A stretch of DNA of 21,185 nucleotides from DATJUF01 sp035524095. GTDB taxonomy: Bacteria > Desulfobacterota > Binatia > Binatales > Binataceae. The stretch covers positions 1 through 21,185 of the forward strand of contig DATKPK010000266.1 in assembly GCA_035524095.1 (NCBI GenBank), read 5' to 3'. Made by a program: the position numbers and the translations under genes. The notes below the pieces were generated by a model that ran no database searches, had not been told where the DNA came from, and saw only the letters and a list, made by a program, of their open reading frames with translations. Shown one piece after another: positions 1 through 6,289 of this stretch. Position 1 is the stretch's first letter, and every line of letters begins with the position of its first letter.

Positions 1-14
1 TTTCAGGTGAAACA
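1..14. promoter_or_regulatory. parS: Partial, imperfect parS-like site at window edge
   Basis: The first 14 bases, TTTCAGGTGAAACA, match the last 14 positions of the parS consensus TGTTNCACGTGAAACA except for one central C-to-G change. The first two bases of the site would lie outside the window. Its value comes from the two perfect copies that follow within 250 bp. On its own it would not be convincing. Confidence 0.5.
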
Positions 15-124
15 TCGATCGCACTTGCGCATGCGGGTACCTGCGGCGTTATCAGCAAAATGCACACAAAGAGTATGGGTGAAATCCTTCCCCAACACGC
101 TCGGAATCGCTCGTAAAATAGAAC

Positions 125-174
125 AAGAAAACTGCAACGGATGTTTCACGTGAAACATCCGTTGCAGTTTTCTT
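125..174. promoter_or_regulatory. parS: parS site centred in a 50-bp perfect palindrome
   Basis: Bases 142-157 read TGTTTCACGTGAAACA, a perfect match to the ParB-binding parS consensus. The symmetry does not stop at the 16-mer: every base from 125 to 174 pairs with its mirror base about the centre between 149 and 150, giving 25-bp arms with no loop. The outer arms begin AAGAAAAC and end GTTTTCTT, so RNA from either strand would form a long stem ending in a U-rich run. The element could therefore also act as a bidirectional intrinsic terminator, just past the stop of the minus-strand macB-like gene. The parS call rests on the exact motif and the second copy nearby. The terminator role is inference. 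Confidence 0.85.
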
Positions 175-221
175 ACACTCGCGACTCGTTTGGCCCACAG
201 TGGCTCACCGGGAGCCCTATT

Positions 222-259
222 TCTGCAGCCTATGTTTCACGTGAAACATAGCTTGCAGA
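222..259. promoter_or_regulatory. parS: Second perfect parS site with extended symmetry
   Basis: Bases 233-248 are again TGTTTCACGTGAAACA, identical to the copy at 142-157. Symmetry runs without a break over 230-251, is interrupted by two mismatched base pairs, then resumes for six more pairs (222-227 with 254-259). The centre lies 91 bp from the centre of the previous site. It sits in the spacer immediately after the stop codon of the minus-strand transporter gene. Repeated copies this close together are typical of the ParB loading region near a replication origin. Confidence 0.85.
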
Positions 260-269
260 TCGCCTTGAA

Positions 270-2429
270 TTATTCGTAGCGCAGCGCTTCAATCGGATCG
301 AGCATCGAGGCCTTGCGCGCCGGATACCATCCGAAGAACACGCCCACGGCTGCGGCGAATAGAAAACCCCCAACTACCGATGGCACCGACACCAGCGTCG
401 GCCAATGCGCGAGCGCCGAAAGAATTTTTGATGTCATTACTCCGAGAATGATCCCGGCTGCGCCGCCCATGATGCTGAGCATCGACGACTCGACCAGGAA
501 TTGCAGCAGGATATGGCGCCGCCGCGCGCCGATTGCCATCCGGATACCAATTTCGCGCGTCCGCTCAGTGACCGACACCAGCATGATATTCATGATGCCG
601 ATGCCGCCCACTAGCAGCGAAATCGACGCGACCGCCGCCAGCAGCAGCGTCATCACTTCTGAGGCGTTCTCCGACGCCTCAGCGATTTCATTCAGGCTGC
701 GCACAAAGAAATCATTCTCTTCGTCGGGCTGAATCCGATGGCGCCGATGCAGCAAGGCTTGAATCTGGCTCTGCACCGTACCCACCAGGTCAGCAGAAGC
801 GGCTTGTACAAAAATATTGTTCACCACTCCGGATTTGACCGGTGTGTTATTCGTGAATGGGTCGATTAGCGAAGTGTCAGAAGCATAAACCGCATTGGTG
901 GTCAGCACGCCGGCATAGGGATTCAGCACCGGGTTAGTCGAACCGTTGCCGGTTGCGGTCGTGACCGTGGCGCTCACTTGCGAGTTCCCCAGTACTTTAC
1001 GTTCAGCCGTATAAAAAGGAGTCAGAACAACGTCGTCCTGATCCTGTCCGTAGCCCGACTGCCCTTTGACCGACAGCACGCCCACCACTCGCAGCGGAAA
1101 ACTCTTCACGCGGATTATCTTGCCTATCGGATTCTCGCCCGGCGCGAACAGATTATTTACTACTGTCTGTCCGAGCAGGCACACGGGCGCGGCGCTGCGC
1201 GTTTCGATATCGGAGAAAGGACGTCCGTCAGCCACCGGCCAATCGCGGATATCAAGATAGGCAGGAGTGGTCCCCTCGATACTCGTGCTCCAGTTATGGT
1301 CTCCATAAACCACTTGGGCCACCTGTCGATCCATGTAGCTGACGGCGCTCGTGCCACCCACTTCTTTTTCAATCGCTTCGGCGTCGGATGCACGCAGGGT
1401 CGAAAGGCTACCCGAGCCCGCGTGGACGCCGTTAGAAGTCTGCGTACCGGGCAAAACCACCAGCAGATTTGTTCCAAGACTCTCAATTTGTTGCTGCACC
1501 GAGTAGCGCGCACCATCGCCGACCGCGACCATCGCAATTACCGCCGCGACGCCAATAAAAATCCCAAGCATTGTCAGCGCCGCGCGCAGCTTGTTGCGAT
1601 TGATTGCGCGTGCAGCGGCAGTCATCGCCATTACGCCGAAGGTCCAGAGATTCTCGTGGCTGCCTGCGGCGGAGCTGCTTTGATCCGTTGCGGGCTCTGG
1701 CGCGACGGTTAGCGAAGGCGCCAGCGACGCGCGTTTCGCCGGATCGTTGCGGACGTCGGAGACTATAATGCCGTCGCGGAAAGTGATGACACGTGCTGCG
1801 TAAGCGGCCACCTCGGCGTCGTGCGTTACTACGATTACAGTCAGACCCCGCTCGCGATTGAGCCGCGTGATGATCTCGAGAATCTCGGCCGAATTGGTTG
1901 AATCGAGATTTCCGGTAGGTTCGTCTGCCAGCAGGATCGCTGGTTCGTTGATCAACGCCCGCGCGATTGCGACGCGCTGTTGCTGGCCGCCAGACAGCTG
2001 GCTTGGATGGTTACGCTCACGGCCGTCGAGTCCGAGCATATCGATCAGGCTCTGCGCGCGGGCGGCGCCGTCGGCCGGCCAACCCGAGTAGAACAAAGGC
2101 AGCTCGATATTCTCGACCGTGGTGGTGCGCGACAGCAGATTGAAATTCTGGAAGACGAAGCCGATGCGACGGCTGCGAATGAGCGCTAATTCGACTTCGT
2201 CGAGCGAGTCGACGTCAACTCCTTCGAGCAGATACCGGCCGCTGGTTGGCCGGTCGAGGCATCCGATGAGATTCATCAGAGTGGATTTGCCGGAGCCCGA
2301 CGCGCCCATTATCGCCACGAACTCGCCGCGCTCGATCGCAAAACTGACTCCGCGCAGTGCGTGAATCTTGATTTCGTCGCCCAGCGTATAAGTCTTGCTG
2401 ACCTCGATTATTTCAATGACTTTTTCCAT
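270..2429 (-). CDS. macB: MacB-type ABC transporter, fused ATPase and permease
   Basis: A 719-residue inner-membrane protein that would hydrolyse ATP on the cytoplasmic side to drive export through a MacA-like adaptor and an outer-membrane channel. The N-terminal nucleotide-binding domain has the Walker A GASGSGKST at residues 42-50, Q-loop Gln94, signature LSGGQ at 145-149 and Walker B ILLADEP at 165-171. A linker of about 50 residues leads to the MacB/FtsX-type permease: one membrane helix near 283-305, a large periplasmic domain, then three C-terminal helices ending in the family-typical motif around PARKASMLDPIEALRYE. It is longer than E. coli MacB (about 650 residues), mainly in the linker and periplasmic domain. 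The ATG start has no clear Shine-Dalgarno. The adaptor gene lies 103 bp upstream on the same strand, so they are probably co-transcribed. The substrate (macrolide, peptide, lipoprotein or siderophore) cannot be read from sequence. Confidence 0.93.
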   Translation of the reverse strand: MEKVIEIIEVSKTYTLGDEIKIHALRGVSFAIERGEFVAIMGASGSGKSTLMNLIGCLDRPTSGRYLLEGVDVDSLDEVELALIRSRRIGFVFQNFNLLSRTTTVENIELPLFYSGWPADGAARAQSLIDMLGLDGRERNHPSQLSGGQQQRVAIARALINEPAILLADEPTGNLDSTNSAEILEIITRLNRERGLTVIVVTHDAEVAAYAARVITFRDGIIVSDVRNDPAKRASLAPSLTVAPEPATDQSSSAAGSHENLWTFGVMAMTAAARAINRNKLRAALTMLGIFIGVAAVIAMVAVGDGARYSVQQQIESLGTNLLVVLPGTQTSNGVHAGSGSLSTLRASDAEAIEKEVGGTSAVSYMDRQVAQVVYGDHNWSTSIEGTTPAYLDIRDWPVADGRPFSDIETRSAAPVCLLGQTVVNNLFAPGENPIGKIIRVKSFPLRVVGVLSVKGQSGYGQDQDDVVLTPFYTAERKVLGNSQVSATVTTATGNGSTNPVLNPYAGVLTTNAVYASDTSLIDPFTNNTPVKSGVVNNIFVQAASADLVGTVQSQIQALLHRRHRIQPDEENDFFVRSLNEIAEASENASEVMTLLLAAVASISLLVGGIGIMNIMLVSVTERTREIGIRMAIGARRRHILLQFLVESSMLSIMGGAAGIILGVMTSKILSALAHWPTLVSVPSVVGGFLFAAAVGVFFGWYPARKASMLDPIEALRYE

Positions 2430-2532
2430 CGTAGATGGGCTTTGCTCGCAAAGGCATGCGTCCGTATGTCTGCAAGCCGGCTCGCGAAAGATCTAAAGCC
2501 GCCCACGAGCATATGCGGGCATTAGCGGAGCC

Positions 2533-3753
2533 TCACATGTGCAGATGGAGACCATGTTGAGCGGCCAACGGATTGCTCGACGACTCGTCGTTAATCTTGA
2601 TGCGATCGGTAACGACTTCATCACCCTCTTTGAGGTCACCACTGATCACTTCGACATTACTGCCGTCGTCGAGGCCGCGGACGATTTTGACAGGCCGCAG
2701 ATGGCCGTCATCGAGGACGAATACGCGCGCCGAATGCTGGCTGGCGGCAACTTCATCATCATCGGTCGCGGCGGAGGCGTGATGGCGCGGTGAGAACGAG
2801 AGGGCGCGCAACGGTACGCGAAGAACGTTTTCGCGCCGCGCCTCAACGATAGTGGCGTTGGCAGTCATGCCGGGCATTAGCAGCAACTCAGGGTTGGCGA
2901 CATCAATTACGACGTCGTACGTAACGACATTTTGCACGGTGATGGGAGCCTGGCGAATTTGGGTGACCGTGCCCTTGAAGACGCGAGTGGTGTAGGCGTC
3001 AACGGTGAAATCTACTGGTTGGCCGACCTGAACGCTGCCGACATCGGACTCGCTAACGTTGCTGTCGACCTGCATCTTGGTAAGATCCTTCGCGACGAGG
3101 AACAGGGTAGGCGTTTGATAGCTGGCAGCAACGGTCTGGCCGACCGCGACGTTAACCGAGACCACGGTGCCATCAACAGGCGAAATGATGTTGGTGTAAT
3201 AGAGGTTCAGTTCGGCGGCTTTCAGATTCGCTTCCTGCTGCTGGATGGCCGCCTGGTCGAGAGCTATTTGTGCCACCGCCTGATTGTAGGTGCTGAACTG
3301 GCTATCGAGTTGGTCCTGCGAAATTACATCTTGCCGCCGCAAAACCTGATCACGCTGGTACGTAACCTTCTGGTACGCGAGATTGGCCTTGTCCTTGATG
3401 AGCTGGGCGCGAGCATTGGCCAGCGCGGCTTTATTCAGATCGACCTGTGCGGCGAAGGGCCGAGGATCGATCTTGGCGATTAACTGGCCGGACTTAACCG
3501 ACGCGTTGAAATCGGTCGGGATAGCGACGATAGGCCCAGAGACATAAGTACCGACCTGAACTACCGTAACCGGATTGACGGTACCGGTCGCAGTGACTGA
3601 GCGAACAATCGGACCGCGGGTGACCTCGGCGGTGACGAAACGCGCGGCATCTGGGCGCTGGGTCCACCAGTAGCCAGCGCCAAGCGCGAGGCAAACGATG
3701 ATGGCTAACGAAAGCCATCGGAAGCCATGACCGGCGCGTTTGGGCGAACTCAT
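2533..3753 (-). CDS. macA: MacA-like periplasmic adaptor (membrane fusion protein)
   Basis: A 406-residue adaptor that would link the MacB-type pump to an outer-membrane factor. One membrane anchor lies near residues 12-28. It is followed by the first half of a biotinyl-lipoyl-like domain (around SVTATGTVNPVTVVQVGTYV), a Gln/Ala-rich alpha-helical hairpin (about 105-185), the second lipoyl half (around ISPVDGTVVSVNVAVGQ), then beta-barrel and membrane-proximal domains. The ATG start is supported by GAGG eight bases upstream. Odd features are a His/Asp-rich insertion around residues 322-345 (His324-His325, then three consecutive Asp) and a His-containing C-terminus (HGLHLHM). These could bind metal, but that is speculation. 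No TolC-like gene is in view, so the outer-membrane partner must be encoded elsewhere. The family is certain; MacA as opposed to another RND/ABC adaptor rests on the neighbouring macB. Confidence 0.9.
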   Translation of the reverse strand: MSSPKRAGHGFRWLSLAIIVCLALGAGYWWTQRPDAARFVTAEVTRGPIVRSVTATGTVNPVTVVQVGTYVSGPIVAIPTDFNASVKSGQLIAKIDPRPFAAQVDLNKAALANARAQLIKDKANLAYQKVTYQRDQVLRRQDVISQDQLDSQFSTYNQAVAQIALDQAAIQQQEANLKAAELNLYYTNIISPVDGTVVSVNVAVGQTVAASYQTPTLFLVAKDLTKMQVDSNVSESDVGSVQVGQPVDFTVDAYTTRVFKGTVTQIRQAPITVQNVVTYDVVIDVANPELLLMPGMTANATIVEARRENVLRVPLRALSFSPRHHASAATDDDEVAASQHSARVFVLDDGHLRPVKIVRGLDDGSNVEVISGDLKEGDEVVTDRIKINDESSSNPLAAQHGLHLHM

Positions 3754-4087
3754 GGTGATCCTCGCAGCTTAAATTGCATAGCGCATATAACCGTCGAGAA
3801 CTGGCTGGCAGCTCCACTATACAGACGAACCGGGTGGAATGCGGTTGACGCATCCGCGGCTCGATACACGCCTTTCCTGCAACGCGGAAGGGTCTGCAGT
3901 TAAACCAAGGCTATTAAGGGAGAGCGTCCGATTTGGCCGCGTGTGCGTTTATCGGACCAAAATCCAATTTCACCCTTATCAGCGCTTTCAGATCGTGACG
4001 GGAGAGGGGCAGCGATCGCGTCAGAAGATGAGCATATTGAGATGTCCTGCGGCCAACGCAGCAAGGCCTCGGCAGAATGGATAACCG
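3754..4087. other. Intergenic region without a supported gene
   Basis: These 334 bases lie between the macA-like start and the stop of the TolB-like gene, both on the minus strand, so the promoter of the efflux pair should be here. I could not find a convincing paired -35 and -10 on the minus strand. A 7-bp inverted repeat (GTCCGAT at 3926-3932, ATCGGAC at 3951-3957, 18-base spacer) might be an operator or a weak hairpin. Two short plus-strand open frames (3839-4084, 3943-4164) look random. Confidence 0.5.
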
Positions 4088-5176
4088 CTATGGATTTGGC
4101 TCTGAGGGTCCAAAAGAGCCGCTCGGGTCGAAGCGCGGACGAAATTTCGAGGGGACTGGGCTGATCGCTATGCCTCGGCAGCCGTTCGTGCAGTCCTTTG
4201 AATTGAAGTATTCACCGGCGAACGCGAAGTGCTTGCCGTCGGGAGCCCAGACGGCGTGATTCGCATTAAGGCTACAATTCGTCAGCTGGACGGCTTTGCC
4301 GCCGGTACTCGCCTCGATGAATATCGCATAGTTGCCGTTGGCGCACCCGCGGGCCGATTCGAATAGCAGGAAGGTATCATCCGGTGACCAATCGGGAGTG
4401 CGCCCCTGCAAGCCGTCGAGTTGATGCAGCGCGTTGCCTGTCGGGTCGGTGGTCAGAATCCATATCTGGTTGTTGGTGTCGCTGTACGCACCAGGTGGAT
4501 AAGGCAACTGACCGGCGAAGGCAATTTGGCCTTTGCCGTGGGAGACCGACGGCTCGCCTGTCCAGATGACCGAGGTGCTGGTGTATTCGGCGACGAGGGC
4601 GCCAGTCGTGATATCGACTTCGTTCAACGAATTGTAGACATCGCTATCATTGCTGTTGAGGGCGGTCTCGATGACGGTTTCGTCGGCATCGGAGGCGTCC
4701 TCACGAAACGAAGGGTAGGCTGGCTGCGACACCGGGGAGGTGAGTGGGATCTGGGTCAGAATGGTTCCGGCACCATTGATAATCCAGGTCGATAAGACGA
4801 CGGGGTCGTCATTGGTGTCGAGGGCGGTATAGGCGATTTGGTTGGTAGTCCAATCCCAGTCGGCGCGGGTGATGTTATAGCCGTCGTTAGTCAGGTCAAG
4901 GAAGGGAGTGACTTTGCCGCCACTAAACAGCACGGTGTCGAAGACGTCGGTTTGCCCCTGCTGACGGGTGAAAAGAATGGTCTTGCCGTCGGGGGAGAAG
5001 CGCGGCCAATAGTCAATCGCGCCTTGCGGATGGGTCAGCCAGCGGAACTGAAAAGCGTGGGCGGGTGACGCGCATACGATCGCGATCAAGAGAACGGCGC
5101 CGGTGGTGAGTGAAATGGAAGGACCGTGAGAATGCTTCAAGGCGGTATGGACCAAAATTAATGATTTGCGGCGCAA
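4088..5176 (-). CDS. Secreted TolB-like beta-propeller (PD40 repeat) protein
   Basis: A 362-residue protein with repeated WD40-like/PD40 blades, recognisable by motifs such as WPRFSPDGKTILFTR, PDWSPDDTFLLFES and AVWAPDGKHFAFAGE. This is the repeat type of the TolB C-terminal propeller. A signal peptide is visible (hydrophobic stretch GAVLLIAIVCASPAHA, cleavage likely after AHA), so it is exported. Several cysteines in the C-terminal third (GCANGN, LTNCSLN, KDCTNGCRG) suggest disulfides in the periplasm or outside. The start at 5176 is TTG with no Shine-Dalgarno. A second TTG at 5140 would give a more usual signal peptide. It is not TolB proper: the N-terminal TolB domain and tol-pal neighbours are missing. 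Its partner and role are unknown; such propellers usually mediate protein contacts. Confidence 0.7.
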   Translation of the reverse strand: MRRKSLILVHTALKHSHGPSISLTTGAVLLIAIVCASPAHAFQFRWLTHPQGAIDYWPRFSPDGKTILFTRQQGQTDVFDTVLFSGGKVTPFLDLTNDGYNITRADWDWTTNQIAYTALDTNDDPVVLSTWIINGAGTILTQIPLTSPVSQPAYPSFREDASDADETVIETALNSNDSDVYNSLNEVDITTGALVAEYTSTSVIWTGEPSVSHGKGQIAFAGQLPYPPGAYSDTNNQIWILTTDPTGNALHQLDGLQGRTPDWSPDDTFLLFESARGCANGNYAIFIEASTGGKAVQLTNCSLNANHAVWAPDGKHFAFAGEYFNSKDCTNGCRGIAISPVPSKFRPRFDPSGSFGPSEPNP

Positions 5177-5197
5177 TTAAGCAGGTAGTCTTCAGTC

Positions 5198-5602
5198 ATG
5201 CAAACTGCAGAGAGCGATCGTACGTCCGGTATGATGGGGCTGATGAATGCGGACGCGAAGGCATTATTGGCGCGGGGGGTCGGGTTGTTCAACGACGGCG
5301 AATACTTTGCGTGTCATGAGGTGTGGGAAGAGTTGTGGAAGCGCAGTGAGGGCGAGGAACGGGCAGCGCTACAAGGATTAATTCAGGTCGCAGTGGCGAT
5401 TTTGCATGCCGAACGGGGAAACTATCGGGGGGCGCAGTCGGTATATCGCAAGGCCATGCGGAATCTGGAGTTGGCTTCGGAGGATTGCATGGGGCTTCGG
5501 CTCGGACAGTTCCGATGGACGTTAAAGCAGATTATCGCCGAGGTTCTATCACCGCTCGACGAACCGCGCGTCCAACGGAAGGTCAGATTGGATTTTGTAT
5601 GA
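5198..5602 (+). CDS. DUF309-family small helical protein
   Basis: A 134-residue, mostly helical, cytoplasmic protein. It carries the family hallmark around residues 30-48, FNDGEYFACHEVWEELW, followed by a helix with GLIQVAVAILHAERGNYRGA. This matches the DUF309 family, whose biochemical function is not established. The start is uncertain. ATG 5198 has only a distant AGG, while ATGs at 5231 and 5243 lie further in, the latter four bases after GGGG. With the 5198 start only 21 bases separate it from the divergent TolB-like gene, too few for two promoters, which also favours internal starts. It converges on ssb, with 20 bases between the stops. Confidence 0.72.
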   Translation: MQTAESDRTSGMMGLMNADAKALLARGVGLFNDGEYFACHEVWEELWKRSEGEERAALQGLIQVAVAILHAERGNYRGAQSVYRKAMRNLELASEDCMGLRLGQFRWTLKQIIAEVLSPLDEPRVQRKVRLDFV

Positions 5603-5622
5603 TGAGTAGCCGACCCGGAAGT

Positions 5623-6048
5623 TTAAAACGGAATGTCTTCGTCGTCCATCGCGTGGGGCATATCAGAAGGGCCAAAATCGGCTGGTTCGTCCATCCCGCC
5701 GTTGGCGCCCGCACCGGCGCGTCCGCCGAGGAACTGGATACGCTGGGCGACGATTTCGGTACGATAGCGTTTGCCAGTGCCGTCCTTCGCTTCCCATTGG
5801 CGATTGGAAATGCGGCCTTCGACGTAGACCTGGCGGCCTTTCTTAAGGTACTGACCGCACAGTTCAGCCTGTTTGCCGTAGACAACGATGTTGTGCCAAT
5901 CGGTGCGCTCCTGCTTGGCACCGCCACGGTCGGTGTAGGAGTCGCTGGTCGCAATGGTGAAGTTGGCAACCGTCTGCCCGGATGGCAGGTAGCGTAGTTC
6001 CGGATCGCGACCGAGATTTCCGACCAGAATCGCCTTGTTCACCGCCAT
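5623..6048 (-). CDS. ssb: Single-stranded DNA-binding protein
   Basis: Binds single-stranded DNA in replication, recombination and repair. The product is 141 residues from the chosen ATG at 6048, beginning MAVNKAILVGNLGRDPELRY, the classic SSB N-terminus. AGAGG lies ten bases upstream. The open frame extends upstream to 6084, but the extra residues do not belong to the family. The OB fold covers about residues 1-105, with conserved stretches around TDWHNIVVYGKQAE and GRQVYVEGRI. A short Gly/Ala linker follows, then the acidic tip MDDEDIPF, which recruits partner proteins. Unlike the common rpsF-ssb-rpsR arrangement, this ssb stands alone and is divergent from RNase J. Confidence 0.96.
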   Translation of the reverse strand: MAVNKAILVGNLGRDPELRYLPSGQTVANFTIATSDSYTDRGGAKQERTDWHNIVVYGKQAELCGQYLKKGRQVYVEGRISNRQWEAKDGTGKRYRTEIVAQRIQFLGGRAGAGANGGMDEPADFGPSDMPHAMDDEDIPF

Positions 6049-6113
6049 CGCATCACGCCTCTCTAGAAACGGTAAGCCCGCCAACGGTTCAACGCAAGCA
6101 GCGATAGATTGCG

Positions 6114-6148
6114 GCTATGCACAAAGGACGGTGATTTTCGTGCATAGC
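6114..6148. promoter_or_regulatory. 9-bp inverted repeat between ssb and rnj
   Basis: GCTATGCAC at 6114-6122 is perfectly inverted as GTGCATAGC at 6140-6148, with a 17-base spacer. It lies 66-100 bases upstream of the ssb start and about 140-175 bases upstream of the RNase J start. The spacing fits a two-half-site operator or a transcribed hairpin in the ssb leader. No regulator can be assigned. Confidence 0.5.
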
Positions 6149-6205
6149 TTGTGGACGATCGGCGGATAAGATTGCGTCGAGAAGCGATTAACATCGACGG
6201 GGTGG

Positions 6206-6224
6206 GTGAAAGCGCTGCTTTCAC
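6206..6224. promoter_or_regulatory. Inverted repeat overlapping the rnj -35 box
   Basis: GTGAAAGC (6206-6213), three bases, then GCTTTCAC (6217-6224) form a perfect 8-bp inverted repeat. Its right arm covers most of the predicted -35 hexamer TTCACA (6220-6225). A protein bound here would be well placed to block or assist RNA polymerase. The regulatory role is inferred from position only. Confidence 0.5.
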
Positions 6225-6247
6225 AGGTTCTTTTACCTTAATATAAT
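6220..6247 (+). promoter_or_regulatory. Sigma70-type promoter for rnj
   Basis: TTCACA (6220-6225, five of six matches to TTGACA), a 16-base spacer and a perfect TATAAT (6242-6247). Transcription would start near 6254, leaving a short leader of about 35 bases before the GTG start of RNase J. That leader carries GAGGGG as its ribosome binding site. This is the best promoter match I found in the window. Confidence 0.75.
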
Positions 6248-6289
6248 TCAGCGCCGCGTTTCTGCGGGACGCTTGAGGGGTGCGGTGCA

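Noticed and set aside
3..116. Open plus-strand frame at the left edge that could be the 3' end of a gene
   Set aside because: About 37 codons with no recognisable motif; another frame is also open over this stretch, so it cannot be told from chance.
3926..3957. 7-bp inverted repeat in the efflux-pair upstream region
   Set aside because: Short arms and a long spacer, about 170 bases from the start codon; plausible by chance, so noted only within the gap entry.
3839..4164. Two short plus-strand frames between the adaptor and propeller genes
   Set aside because: No ribosome binding site, no family motif, and they overlap each other and the 3' end of the propeller gene.
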